Below, one piece after another: positions 25,987 through 34,930 of a stretch of DNA of 64,000 nucleotides. The notes below the pieces were generated by a model. The model did not search any database. It was not told where the DNA came from and saw only the letters and a list, made by a program, of their open reading frames with translations. Within the stretch, counting starts at the first letter, position 1; the number at the start of each line of letters is the position of its first letter. The translations under genes and the position numbers were made by a program. Source of the DNA: Coriobacteriaceae bacterium AM113-163 (GTDB lineage: Bacteria; Actinomycetota; Coriobacteriia; Coriobacteriales; Coriobacteriaceae). Location of the stretch: NCBI GenBank assembly GCA_027673765.1, contig JAQDWB010000008.1:1-64000 (forward strand). The letters are read 5' to 3'.

Positions 25987-28311
25987 ATGGCAGATTCCAG
26001 CAAAAAGATGCAGATCGTGTTTGCCTCGGCCGAGTGCGCACCGTTTGTAAAGACCGGTGGCCTGGGCGACGTGGCAGGCTCGCTGCCTGCGGCGCTTGTG
26101 CGCGCCGGCGCCGAAGTTATCGTGATGGTGCCCAAGTACGCCACCATAAAGGACGAGTACAAGGCGCAGATGGAGCACTTCTCCGACTTTTACGTGAGTC
26201 TGGGCTGGCGCAACGAGTACTGCGGACTCGAGAAGCTCGAGCACGACGGCGTCACCTATATGTTCATCGACAACGAGCGCTACTTTGCGCGCGACTATCC
26301 GTACGGCTTCTTTGACGACGGCGAGCGCTTTGCGTTCTTCTCCAAGGCCATCACCGAGAGCCTGCAGCACCTGCCGGCCGGCTTTGAGTGCGACATCCTG
26401 CACTGCAATGACTGGCAGACGGCACTTGCGCCCGTGTTTTTGCGCGAGTTTTACCAGGGCCTGCCGCTGTATGACCGCGTCAAGACCGTGTTCTCGATCC
26501 ACAACGTGGCGTTCCAGGGCCAGTTTAGCGACACCGTGATGGAGGACATCCTGGGTGTGGCACACATTCCGGCGGCCGCCTCGCAGCTGCGTTGCGACGC
26601 CTGCAGCATCAACTACATGCTGGGCGCCCTGCGCTATGCCGACGCCATAACCACGGTGAGCCCCACCTATGCCAGCGAGATCCAGACGCCCGAGTTTGGC
26701 GAGGGCCTGGACGGCGTGCTGCGCGAGCGCTCCTATGCGCTGCAGGGCATTTTGAATGGCATTGACGTGGCGGGCTTTGACCCGGCGACCGACAAGCGCA
26801 TTGCCGCCAACTACACCGTGGAGGACCGTTCTGGTAAGGCCGTGTGCAAGGCCAAGCTGCAGGAAGAGCTGGGGCTCGAGGTTCGCGACGACCGTCCGCT
26901 CATGGTGATGGTCACGCGCCTGACGCGCCAGAAGGGCATGGACCTGGTCATGTACGCGCTCGACCGCATCCTGGCCGGCGGCGTGCAGGTGGCGGTGCTG
27001 GGCACCGGCGACCGCGACTACGAGGACGGCCTGCGCTACTTCCAGGACAAGTACCCCGGCACCATGGCCGCACGCATCGAGTTTGATCCGGCGCTGTCGC
27101 AGCGCATGTATGCCGCAGCCGACATGTTCCTGATGCCTTCGAAGTTTGAGCCCTGCGGCCTGTCGCAGATCATCGCCATGCGCTATGGCACCCTGCCCAT
27201 CGTACGCGAAACCGGCGGCCTGAAGGACACCGTGCAGCCGTACAACGAGTTTACCGGCGAGGGCACGGGCTTCTCGTTTAGCAACTTTAACGGCGACGAG
27301 ATGGGCGACGCCGTGTTCCGCGCGGCACGCCTGTTCTGGGACAACCGCGATGCCTGGAACCAGCTGGTAACGCAGGCCATGAGCCAGGACTTTAGCTGGA
27401 CGCGCTCGGCCGACAAGTATCTGGACCTGTACTTCTTTATGCATCCGGAGATTGAGAGGCCGGCGGCTGTTGTCGACGAGCCTGAGGCTGTTGCTGAGCC
27501 GGTGGCCGCTGAGGAGCCCAAAGCCGAAGAGAAGCCGGTTGAGGCTGAGCCCGTTACGGCCGAGTCTGAGGTGAAGGCTGAGGCTGCTCCTGAGGCAGAG
27601 TCCGAGGTCAAGCCAGCTGCAAAGCCTGCAGCTAAGAAGACCACGACTCGTAAGACGACGGCTAAGAAGGCCACAGCGGCCAAGGCGACGGCAACCAAGA
27701 CCACCGCTGTCAAGACAACGACCTCGCGCAAGCGCACCACCGCAGCTGCCAAGAAGGCCGCCGAAGCCGAGGCTGCTCCCGAGGTAAAGGCCGACGCCGT
27801 CGAGGCTAAGGCTGCGGCAAAGGCACCGGCCAAGGCCGCTACCAAGAAGACGACCGCGACCGCCAAGAAGGCAACAGCTGCCAAGAAGACCACAACAACG
27901 AAATCGACGACCACGAAGGCCGCCACAACCAAGGCAGCCACAAAGCCGGCCGCCAAAGTCGAGGAGACGCCCGCCGAATCCAAGGCCAAGGTAACCGTCG
28001 AGGCCAAGCCGGCCGCCAAGACCACCACGCGCAAGCGCGCAACGACGACGGCCAAGAAGTCCACGACCAAGGCTGCTGCTCCCAAAGCGGAGGCTAAGGT
28101 CGAGGACAAGACCGCACTAAAGGCCAAGCCTGAGCCGAAGGCAGCCGAGGTCAAGCCCGCTGCCGCTAAAGAGGAGCCCAAGGCCGAGGTAAAGGCCAAG
28201 CCCGAGCCCGCCAAGAAGGCCCCGATCTCCCCCGTCGCCGCGACCGAGGAAAAGGCTCCGACCAAGAAGACCTCCGTCCGCAAGGCAACGGCCACCCGCA
28301 AGCGCCGCTAG
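25987..28311 (+). CDS. glgA: Glycogen synthase with very long Lys/Ala-rich C-terminal tail
   Basis: A GT5 glycogen synthase of 774 residues that transfers glucose from ADP-glucose to alpha-1,4-glucan. The ADP-glucose loop KTGGLGDVAGSLP is near the N-terminus, ILHCNDWQTAL follows, and the C-terminal GT-B half has PSKFEPCGLSQIIAMRYGTLPIVRETGGL. The catalytic part ends near residue 485. The remaining ~287 residues are low complexity: first Glu/Ala/Val-rich, then Lys/Ala/Thr-rich with many TTKKATA-like histone-H1 repeats, ending KRR. Normal GlgA is about 480 residues. ATG 25987 is chosen (GGAG 5 nt upstream) over the ATG at 25975. Confidence 0.95.
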   Translation: MADSSKKMQIVFASAECAPFVKTGGLGDVAGSLPAALVRAGAEVIVMVPKYATIKDEYKAQMEHFSDFYVSLGWRNEYCGLEKLEHDGVTYMFIDNERYFARDYPYGFFDDGERFAFFSKAITESLQHLPAGFECDILHCNDWQTALAPVFLREFYQGLPLYDRVKTVFSIHNVAFQGQFSDTVMEDILGVAHIPAAASQLRCDACSINYMLGALRYADAITTVSPTYASEIQTPEFGEGLDGVLRERSYALQGILNGIDVAGFDPATDKRIAANYTVEDRSGKAVCKAKLQEELGLEVRDDRPLMVMVTRLTRQKGMDLVMYALDRILAGGVQVAVLGTGDRDYEDGLRYFQDKYPGTMAARIEFDPALSQRMYAAADMFLMPSKFEPCGLSQIIAMRYGTLPIVRETGGLKDTVQPYNEFTGEGTGFSFSNFNGDEMGDAVFRAARLFWDNRDAWNQLVTQAMSQDFSWTRSADKYLDLYFFMHPEIERPAAVVDEPEAVAEPVAAEEPKAEEKPVEAEPVTAESEVKAEAAPEAESEVKPAAKPAAKKTTTRKTTAKKATAAKATATKTTAVKTTTSRKRTTAAAKKAAEAEAAPEVKADAVEAKAAAKAPAKAATKKTTATAKKATAAKKTTTTKSTTTKAATTKAATKPAAKVEETPAESKAKVTVEAKPAAKTTTRKRATTTAKKSTTKAAAPKAEAKVEDKTALKAKPEPKAAEVKPAAAKEEPKAEVKAKPEPAKKAPISPVAATEEKAPTKKTSVRKATATRKRR

Positions 28312-28347
28312 CATACAGACGATTCAAAACCTCATCAAACCCTAAGC

Positions 28348-28379
28348 AAGGGGCGCTCCAACCTGGCGCCCCTTCTCTG
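28348..28379 (+). terminator. Intrinsic terminator after glgA
   Basis: AAGGGGCGC and GCGCCCCTT form a 9-bp stem (loop 9 nt) followed by CTCTGT, a weak U-tract. It closes the glg operon before the next promoter. Confidence 0.7.
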
Positions 28380-28387
28380 TAGGTAGT

Positions 28388-28467
28388 GGTAAAACGATTT
28401 TCTAGGACAACCGTTCGCCGATGGTAAACGGATGTTGTTTATACAGCCTGTGTACAAAAGATATACT
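28388..28467 (+). promoter_or_regulatory. Candidate promoter and operator half-sites for the GH13-GH77 gene
   Basis: GGTAAAACGATTTT (28388-28401) and GGTAAACGG (28422-28430) echo the GGTAAAAC motifs upstream of glgB. Downstream, TTTATA (28438) and TATACT (28462) are spaced by 18 nt and form a plausible promoter. Its predicted start site falls after the ATG at 28432, which argues for the later start codon at 28528. Confidence 0.4.
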
Positions 28468-28527
28468 TACAACCTATGCGTAAAGCCATGGCCCGCAGGC
28501 CGTGATTCTATTGAACTGGACCGTATT

Positions 28528-31500
28528 ATGAGATTGATTCACAACAGCCGTCTGCCGCAGTTTCGCACTCCGTTTGGCGCTGTGACCACTGGCACTTCCG
28601 TTTCGCTCTCCGTGATTCTGGAGGATGCCGATCCCAACCAGGCAACGCTTACGTTGCGTACCTGGGTCGATGAGATCGGTGAGTCTCGGTATCCCATGAC
28701 GCACGAGGGCGACGGCATATTTACCGTAGAGCTTGAGTGCACCGAGCCCTGTCTTATCTGGTACAGCTTTATCTGCAATATCGAGGGCCAGCCCGAGGTC
28801 CGCTTGGGCGCACAGCAGGGTCGCACCGGTGGCGAGGGCGTAACTTACGACTACGCCGAGGTGCCGTCCTTCCAGATTACCATCTATAAGCACCGCGAAG
28901 TGCGTCCCGAGTGGTACGAGCGTGGCATGGTCTACCAGATCTTCCCCGATCGCTACGCCCGAGATGAAAACTGGCGCGAGCGCACGCTGGCCGAGGTCGA
29001 AAAACCACGCAACGGAATCCAGCGCCGCATGGTCGAGGACTGGAACGAGCCGCCCGTGTACGAGCGCGCCGAAGACGGCTCCATCAAAACCTGGGACTTC
29101 TACGGCGGGTCGCTCAAGGGCATCCAGGAAGACCTGCCTCGCATCGCCGAGCTGGGCTTTACAGCCATCTACCTCAACCCCATTTTTGAAGCCGCGAGCA
29201 ACCACCGCTACGACACGGCCGACTACACCAAGATCGACCCGATCCTGGGCACCGAGCAGGACTTTACCGAGCTGTGCCAGGCGGCCGAGAAGCTGGGCAT
29301 CTCCATCATTCTGGACGGCGTCTTTAACCATACGGGTGACGACTCGATCTATTTCAACCGCTACGGCAACTACCCCGGCGTGGGCGCGTGGCAGAGCGAG
29401 GATTCGCCATGGCGCGATGCGTTTTATTTCCACGAGGACGGCTCATACGACTGCTGGTGGGGCGTGGGCAATATGCCCGCCATCAATGAGAGCTCTGAGC
29501 TGGTACGCGAGCGGCTCCTGGGCAAGGACGGCGTGATCCGTAAATGGCTACGTGCCGGCGCTCATGGCTGGCGCCTAGACGTGGCCGACGAGCTTTCCGA
29601 TGACTTCCTGGCCGAGATTAAAAAGGCCGTGCTCGCCGAGAAGCCTGATGCACTGTTGCTCGGCGAAGTCTGGGAAGACGCCTCCAACAAGATCAGCTAC
29701 GGCCATCTGCGCCGCTATCTGCAAGGCTCCGAGCTGGACTCTGCTATGGATTACCCCTTCCGCGACATGGTCATCGGCTTTTTGATGGGCTACAAGAACG
29801 CCTACCAGGCAGCCGAGGATATCGAAACCCTGCGCGAGAACTATCCCCGTGAGGCCCTGTCCTGCGCGCTCAACCTGCTGTCGAGCCACGACCGCCCGCG
29901 TATCATCTCGGTGCTCGGCGGCGGCCCCGACGAGTCGCAGCTGCCCGAGTGCGAGCGAAGCAAATGGCGCCTGGACGAGAACTCGATGGGCCTGGCCAAG
30001 AGCCGTTTTTGGCTCGCCACGCTCATGCAGATGACCTTCCCCGGCGTGCCTTCGATCTACTACGGCGACGAATACGGCCTGGAGGGTCTAACCGATCCAG
30101 GCAACCGCCGCACCCTGCCGACCAAGGACCAACTGCACGACTTCGACACGCTGGCTATTGTCAAAAACGCCTCCGCCGTACGCCGCGCACTGCCGTTTAT
30201 GATCGACGGCGAGATCAAGGCCTTCGCGCTCAACGACGAGGTGCTGGCATACAACCGCACGGGCAAGGATGGCGAGGCCGCTACGGTTATCATCAACCGC
30301 AGCCTGCGCAATTCACACCGCGTGACGATTCCGGCGCTCGACGAATGTGCGAGCGATGTGATTAGCGGTCACGAGTGCGAGATTCACAATGGCACCGTCA
30401 CGCTCGACCTGTATCCGCTGGGATCGTCGATCATCTATCACCACGCCGAGCAGCGTCTGCAGGAGCCGCTCGATTACGGTGCGGGCGTTGTGTGCCATAT
30501 CACATCGGTGCCGACCGACGACGGTAAGCCCGGCACGATCGGCGCGCCCACGCGTCGTTTTATCGACCATATGGCCGCTATGGGCATGCGCTACTGGCAG
30601 GTCCTGCCTGTCAACCCGACGGACTTCTTCCGCTCCCCTTACGCCGGTCCTTCGGCCTTTGCAGGCAATATCGACCTGCTGCCCGAAAGCCACAAGGAGC
30701 TAGCCGCCGACTTTGAGACCTGGAAGGCCCACGGCGGCGAGGATGCCGATCCGCTGTACACCGCGTTTAAACATCGCAATGCCGATTGGCTCGAGAAGTA
30801 CTGCGTCTATATGGCCGTCAAAAAGTACTTTGAGGGCGAATCGCGCCACGATTGGCCGGCAGATGTTGCGCGCTACAACGAGCACTTGATTGACGACAAG
30901 CGTTTCCACGACGAGGCCGAGCTTCAGGCGTACATGCAGTACCGCTTTGACCTGGCTTGGTGCGAGCTTATGAACTATGCGCACAAGAAGGGCATCGAGG
31001 TCATCGGCGATATTCCTATGTACGTGTCCGACGATTCGGCAGATGCGTGGAGCGAACCCGAGAACTTCTGGCTGTCCGATACCGGTAAGGCAATCGAGAT
31101 CTCCGGTGCGCCGCCCGACAACTTTGCGCCCGAGGGCCAGGTGTGGGGCAACCCGACGTTCCGCTGGGACCACATGAAGCAGAACGGCTATAGCTGGTGG
31201 ATGGATCGCCTACGTCGTGCGTTTTCGCTCTACGACCGCGTGCGCTTGGATCACTTCCTGGGCTTCCACAGCTACTTTAGCATTCCCGCGGGTAAGGCCT
31301 GCGCCGACGGGCGTTGGCTGGCAGGCCCGGGCAAGGACCTGTTCCAGACCGCCTATGACGAGCTGGGGCCGCTCAACTTTATCGCCGAGGACCTGGGCTA
31401 CCTGACGCCCGGCGTTCGCGCCATGGCCTCGACCTGCGGCTTCCCCGGCATGGACGTGCTGGAGTTTAGCGACTACGATGTCCGTAGCGGCGTGCACCCT

Positions 31501-31824
31501 ACGCCAGGAAAGATCCTGTACACCTCGACGCACGACACGTCGACGCTCGCGGGTTGGTGCACGCGCTCCTTTGCGGGCGGCGACGAGCCGAGCGGTGTTG
31601 AGGTGGCAGCCAAGCTGATGAGCGACGCGCTGACAAGCGACGCTCCCCTGGTGATGATGCCGCTGCAGGACGTGCTGGGGCTTGGCGACGACACGCGCAT
31701 GAACGTACCGGGCGTGGCCACGGGCAACTGGACCTGGCAGGCTGACGAGGCCGACGTTGCGGCCGCTGAGGGCAAAACCGCACAGCTCCTGCGCAACACG
31801 CATAGATTCTGGGGCGAAGCGTGA
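28528..31824 (+). CDS. GH13 alpha-amylase/neopullulanase fused to GH77 4-alpha-glucanotransferase
   Basis: A ~1098-residue two-enzyme fusion. Residues ~1-130 form a CBM34-like beta domain, followed by a GH13 barrel with YQIFPDRYA, NPIFEAASNHRYDTADY, nucleophile Asp in GWRLDVADE (~350), Glu in LLGEVWEDA (~378) and SSHDRPR (~453). From ~645 a GH77 (MalQ-like) domain follows, with VRLDHFLGFHSYF (nucleophile Asp, ~905), FIAEDLGYL (Glu, ~952) and TSTHDTSTL (~1000). The fusion would couple hydrolysis or debranching of glycogen-derived glucans to disproportionation of the short products. No signal peptide is evident, so it is probably cytoplasmic. An ATG at 28432 is the alternative start. Confidence 0.92.
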   Translation: MRLIHNSRLPQFRTPFGAVTTGTSVSLSVILEDADPNQATLTLRTWVDEIGESRYPMTHEGDGIFTVELECTEPCLIWYSFICNIEGQPEVRLGAQQGRTGGEGVTYDYAEVPSFQITIYKHREVRPEWYERGMVYQIFPDRYARDENWRERTLAEVEKPRNGIQRRMVEDWNEPPVYERAEDGSIKTWDFYGGSLKGIQEDLPRIAELGFTAIYLNPIFEAASNHRYDTADYTKIDPILGTEQDFTELCQAAEKLGISIILDGVFNHTGDDSIYFNRYGNYPGVGAWQSEDSPWRDAFYFHEDGSYDCWWGVGNMPAINESSELVRERLLGKDGVIRKWLRAGAHGWRLDVADELSDDFLAEIKKAVLAEKPDALLLGEVWEDASNKISYGHLRRYLQGSELDSAMDYPFRDMVIGFLMGYKNAYQAAEDIETLRENYPREALSCALNLLSSHDRPRIISVLGGGPDESQLPECERSKWRLDENSMGLAKSRFWLATLMQMTFPGVPSIYYGDEYGLEGLTDPGNRRTLPTKDQLHDFDTLAIVKNASAVRRALPFMIDGEIKAFALNDEVLAYNRTGKDGEAATVIINRSLRNSHRVTIPALDECASDVISGHECEIHNGTVTLDLYPLGSSIIYHHAEQRLQEPLDYGAGVVCHITSVPTDDGKPGTIGAPTRRFIDHMAAMGMRYWQVLPVNPTDFFRSPYAGPSAFAGNIDLLPESHKELAADFETWKAHGGEDADPLYTAFKHRNADWLEKYCVYMAVKKYFEGESRHDWPADVARYNEHLIDDKRFHDEAELQAYMQYRFDLAWCELMNYAHKKGIEVIGDIPMYVSDDSADAWSEPENFWLSDTGKAIEISGAPPDNFAPEGQVWGNPTFRWDHMKQNGYSWWMDRLRRAFSLYDRVRLDHFLGFHSYFSIPAGKACADGRWLAGPGKDLFQTAYDELGPLNFIAEDLGYLTPGVRAMASTCGFPGMDVLEFSDYDVRSGVHPTPGKILYTSTHDTSTLAGWCTRSFAGGDEPSGVEVAAKLMSDALTSDAPLVMMPLQDVLGLGDDTRMNVPGVATGNWTWQADEADVAAAEGKTAQLLRNTHRFWGEA

Positions 31825-31868
31825 TAAAACGCCCGATATAGGGTACAGTTACAGACGTTTGAATTTAT

Positions 31869-31894
31869 GCGGGCAGAGTGATCTGCCCGCTTTG
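31869..31894 (+). terminator. Hairpin terminator after the GH13-GH77 gene
   Basis: GCGGGCAG and CTGCCCGC form an 8-bp stem with a 6-nt loop followed by TTTG. It lies 19 nt before the next gene, so it could equally attenuate read-through into it. Confidence 0.55.
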
Positions 31895-31912
31895 TGCTGA
31901 AAAGGAAGTATT

Positions 31913-32149
31913 ATGGCGCGCTACGATTACAAGTGCTCGAGCTGCGGCAACGTGTTTGAGGTTGAGCATCCCATGTCCGAGACCCCCGAGGTCATGTGCC
32001 CCAACTGCGGTGCTCCGGCCGCCAAGACGTTCTCGGCCAGCGGCATCAAGTTTGAGGGCAGTGGCTTCTACAACACCGACCAGCGCAGCGGTGGCTCAAG
32101 CACCAGCGCCACCAGCGGCTGCTGCGCCAACTGCCCGCATAACCACTAG
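31913..32149 (+). CDS. FmdB-family zinc-ribbon protein
   Basis: A 78-residue small protein with the FmdB/CxxC_CxxC regulatory-type zinc ribbon: MARYDYKCSSCGNVFEV, then VMCPNCGAP, giving two CxxC pairs that bind one zinc. A Ser/Gly-rich linker leads to a second cysteine/histidine cluster (CCANCPHNH) at the C-terminus, which might bind another metal. The family's biological role is poorly defined. AAGGAAG lies 6 nt upstream of the ATG. It is followed by a strong terminator. Confidence 0.88.
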   Translation: MARYDYKCSSCGNVFEVEHPMSETPEVMCPNCGAPAAKTFSASGIKFEGSGFYNTDQRSGGSSTSATSGCCANCPHNH

Positions 32150-32155
32150 AAACCA

Positions 32156-32196
32156 ATCAGCCCCGCGACCGACACCAATCGCGGGGCTGATTCTTT
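32156..32196 (+). terminator. Strong intrinsic terminator
   Basis: A 13-bp perfect stem (ATCAGCCCCGCGA / TCGCGGGGCTGAT), a 10-nt loop and then TCTTT. It ends plus-strand transcription of the glycogen region. Confidence 0.88.
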
Positions 32197-32217
32197 AGCT
32201 GCCCAGGTTTCCTTATG

Positions 32218-32285
32218 AGTTGCGGTGAAATAAGGACTGTTTGGCGAGGTAGAAGCCGCTATTCAATCCCTATTTCACCGCAACT
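32218..32285. repeat. Palindromic repeat, copy 1 of a two-copy family
   Basis: An inverted repeat: AGTTGCGGTGAAATA at the left end and its exact complement TATTTCACCGCAACT at the right end, spanning 68 bp. Its reverse complement aligns along most of its length with the element at 48500-48567, including the interior AGGGAxTGAATA and AAACAG words. It abuts the rsmB stop and may also act as its terminator. It looks like a small non-autonomous (REP/MITE-like) element. Confidence 0.75.
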
Positions 32286-32291
32286 TAATAG

Positions 32292-33692
32292 TTACTGGCG
32301 GACCAGGCGTGCGCAGAAGTGGCCGTCGTAGGAGTCCGCATTAACGGGGACACTTTGGAAGAGGCCTCGAGCGTTTTGGCGTAGGGTGACGAGGCTCTTG
32401 GCATGATCGTACTCGGGCAGTTGCAGAATCTGAGCTTCGGAAAGCGGTGCCACACTAAAGCCGGCGCCCTCGGGAGAGGCCAGGAAGGCATCCACGACCT
32501 GCGTATTCTCTTCATCAAAAACCGAGCAGGTGGCATAGAGAAGCTCACCGCCGGCAGCCACGCGCGCGGCTGCTTCCTTGAGCATCGTCAGCTGCAGGCG
32601 AGGCAACTCGGTCGTAACGTCGTTCTCGGTCAGACGCCACGGAATCTCGGGATGACGGCGCATAGTGCCGGTGCCAGAGCACGGTGCATCGATAAACACC
32701 GTGTCGAACAGGGCAGGCTCGCCAAGCATCGCGTCAAAAGACGTGAGCACCTCATTGAGCTCGCAGGCATCGCCCGATACCGTACGAACACCTGAGATAC
32801 CCGCCTTGTGCAGGCGCGCGAGATTCTGATCGCACTTACGATCGTGCAGGTCGAGCGCGGTATGCTGACGCTCGTACCCGGCACGCTTGGCCTGGCACAT
32901 CATCACATAGGTCTTGGTGCCGCGACCGGCACCAATCTCCAGGCAACGACCGGGACGTGTCGCAGCTGTGGCGATAAGTTGCGCGTTGAGATCAGAGGCC
33001 ACCGCGGCAGCACGTTCAAACACACCCGAAGCAACGGTAACCTGGGCATCAACCGGGGCATGGCAGCCCGGGAAGACAGGCGCGACGAGCTGCGAGATAT
33101 ACGGATCGGGCTTGGAAGCAAAAGCGTTCTCATGCAGGGCCAGCGGCGCGGGGGCCAGATTGCCGGCAAAGTTAAGCGCACCCTCTGGCGTGTCAAACGA
33201 TGCCATAATGCGAGCGCACAGCCATCGCGGCAAGCCCATCAGGCGCGACAGACGAACCAAGCGTCGCTCGGACTCATCCACGTCGGATGCCGTGGCAAAG
33301 TCCTCAACATTGTCCGCAACCTTATGCAGAACGGCGTTCGCCAGACCGGCGGCGGACTTAGCACCGCAGCGAACCAGCTCAACTCCCTGACTTACGGCAA
33401 CGCGGCCAGGCGTATGCAGGTAGAGCATCTCGAAGGCCGAGATACGAAGCGCCATGCGCACACGCGGAGCGACCTTTTTGGGCTTATCGAGAAACTGGTC
33501 GAGCAGCTCGTCCAAAATACCCTGCGTGGCGGCAACACCCAGCGCCAAGCGGGCGGCAAAAGCGGAATCGCGCTGGTCAATGGCCTTGGCGGAAGCACGG
33601 GACGAGAGCACGTCGCGCGCGTACATGCCGCGGCGATCGGCCTCCATCAGCACATCGAGCGCAAGCTTGCGCGCGGGAGACAGCTTGCTCAT
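32292..33692 (-). CDS. rsmB: 16S rRNA m5C967 methyltransferase
   Basis: A 466-residue RsmB-type enzyme that methylates C967 of 16S rRNA with SAM. The N-terminal helical NusB-like RNA-binding domain covers about 1-140. The Rossmann methyltransferase domain has LEIGAGRGTKT (251-261), the proline-cysteine motif DAPCSGTGTMRRHPE (335-349) and the catalytic cysteine in YATCSVFDEEN (386-396). It starts at ATG 33692, overlapping the fmt stop by 4 bp. It is the last gene of the priA-def-fmt-rsmB row. Confidence 0.95.
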   Translation of the reverse strand: MSKLSPARKLALDVLMEADRRGMYARDVLSSRASAKAIDQRDSAFAARLALGVAATQGILDELLDQFLDKPKKVAPRVRMALRISAFEMLYLHTPGRVAVSQGVELVRCGAKSAAGLANAVLHKVADNVEDFATASDVDESERRLVRLSRLMGLPRWLCARIMASFDTPEGALNFAGNLAPAPLALHENAFASKPDPYISQLVAPVFPGCHAPVDAQVTVASGVFERAAAVASDLNAQLIATAATRPGRCLEIGAGRGTKTYVMMCQAKRAGYERQHTALDLHDRKCDQNLARLHKAGISGVRTVSGDACELNEVLTSFDAMLGEPALFDTVFIDAPCSGTGTMRRHPEIPWRLTENDVTTELPRLQLTMLKEAAARVAAGGELLYATCSVFDEENTQVVDAFLASPEGAGFSVAPLSEAQILQLPEYDHAKSLVTLRQNARGLFQSVPVNADSYDGHFCARLVRQ

Positions 33693-34609
33693 GACAAAAC
33701 ACCCCAGATAAGATCGGCACCCTGCAGGCCAGCAGCCCAAGCAGAAGCGGCCATAGCACGCTTGCCATCAGGCTTAACCTCGAGCAACTCAACCGAGCCA
33801 TCGGAAAGGCCAAGGTAAACACGCTTAGCCTGAACGAGAACCTGACCCTCGCCAAGCGACACATCAGCCGCCGCAGCATCGAGCACACGCACGGTCTTGC
33901 CGGCAATCACGCAACGAGCAGGCGCGGTATCGGACGAGGCCAGTACATGATGCACGCAATCAAGCGCCGCCATGTGCGGATCCAGGCGCATCTCCTGCTT
34001 AGAAATCTTGGCAGCATGGGTAACGAGCGCCTCGTCCTGTTCGATCCACACGGCGGTGCCATCGGCAAGAGAAGGAAGCGTATCGGCAAGCAGTTTACCG
34101 CCAAGCTCACCAAGCTCCATGGTCAGCGCCTCAGCATGCTTACCGGCAACCGACGTAGACGCCTGGGCACAATAAGCGCCGGTATCAACGCCATGTCCAA
34201 TACGCATGATAGAAACGCCAGCAACCTCATCACCAGCAAGAATCGCACGCTGAATAGGAGCAGCCCCACGCCAGCGAGGCAGCAAGGACGCATGAACATT
34301 CACAATACCAAGCGGCGCCATATGCAGCACCTCATCCGGCAAAATGCAACCATAAGCAGCCACACAGAAAATATCGGCTTGCGCAGCTTGGAGCGCCTCA
34401 ACAACCTCGGCCGTCATACGATTGGCCTCAATAACCGGCAACCCAAGCTCAAGCGCCTTGGCCTTAATAGGAGACGGCTCCAACTTTTTACCACGCCCGC
34501 GAACAGCATCAGGACGAGTAACAACAAGCGCAATCTCATTCCCAGCCTCAACAAGCGAAGTCAAAGAAGGCACAGCAAAATCAGGCGTACCCATAAACAC
34601 AATACGCAT
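33689..34609 (-). CDS. fmt: Methionyl-tRNA formyltransferase
   Basis: A 306-residue enzyme that formylates initiator Met-tRNA using 10-formyl-tetrahydrofolate. It begins MRIVFMGTPDFAVPSL. The catalytic triad is N104 and H106 in NVHASLLPRWRGAAPIQ plus D142 in GVDTGAY. The C-terminal tRNA-binding OB-like domain starts around 205. It is coupled to rsmB by an ATGA overlap. A 321-bp gap containing a large palindrome separates it from def, with which it functions. Confidence 0.96.
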   Translation of the reverse strand: MRIVFMGTPDFAVPSLTSLVEAGNEIALVVTRPDAVRGRGKKLEPSPIKAKALELGLPVIEANRMTAEVVEALQAAQADIFCVAAYGCILPDEVLHMAPLGIVNVHASLLPRWRGAAPIQRAILAGDEVAGVSIMRIGHGVDTGAYCAQASTSVAGKHAEALTMELGELGGKLLADTLPSLADGTAVWIEQDEALVTHAAKISKQEMRLDPHMAALDCVHHVLASSDTAPARCVIAGKTVRVLDAAAADVSLGEGQVLVQAKRVYLGLSDGSVELLEVKPDGKRAMAASAWAAGLQGADLIWGVLS

Positions 34610-34826
34610 AAAGATCGTCTCCCCTCAACCAAAGCCGAGACGGCTACAAAGAACAGCGGAAAGCAAGGTTCCCAGGCCATCCGCAATAACAATTCAACAA
34701 GAACAAATATACCCAAAACCAAAGAAAGAGCCGCAATAAAAGCAGCTCTTCCAACAAAGCACCTATCAGCGAAGACGCCCATCCCTGGCCCGACGGCACC
34801 TGGGCGAGACAAGCAGCGTCAACGTA

Positions 34827-34922
34827 GTCCCCGGGGCGCCCGCCTATATCGTCCCGCGCGCAGTTTCGCAGCGCAGCGAGAATGTTTGAGCACGGGATGA
34901 TATAGGCGGGCGCCCCGGGGAC
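34827..34922. repeat. Long palindromic element between def and fmt
   Basis: 30-bp arms (34827-34856 and 34893-34922) match at 29 of 30 positions; the outer end reads GTCCCCGGGGCGCCCGCCTA. The 36-bp centre is not palindromic. The element sits inside an otherwise same-strand gene row. Elsewhere in the 34610-34930 gap I see nothing. Confidence 0.8.
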
Positions 34923-34930
34923 GGACAAAC

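Noticed and set aside
27600..28310. Apparent tandem repeats that might suggest a CRISPR or minisatellite
   Set aside because: They are in-frame codons for the Lys/Ala/Thr-rich tail of GlgA, without fixed repeat units or spacers.
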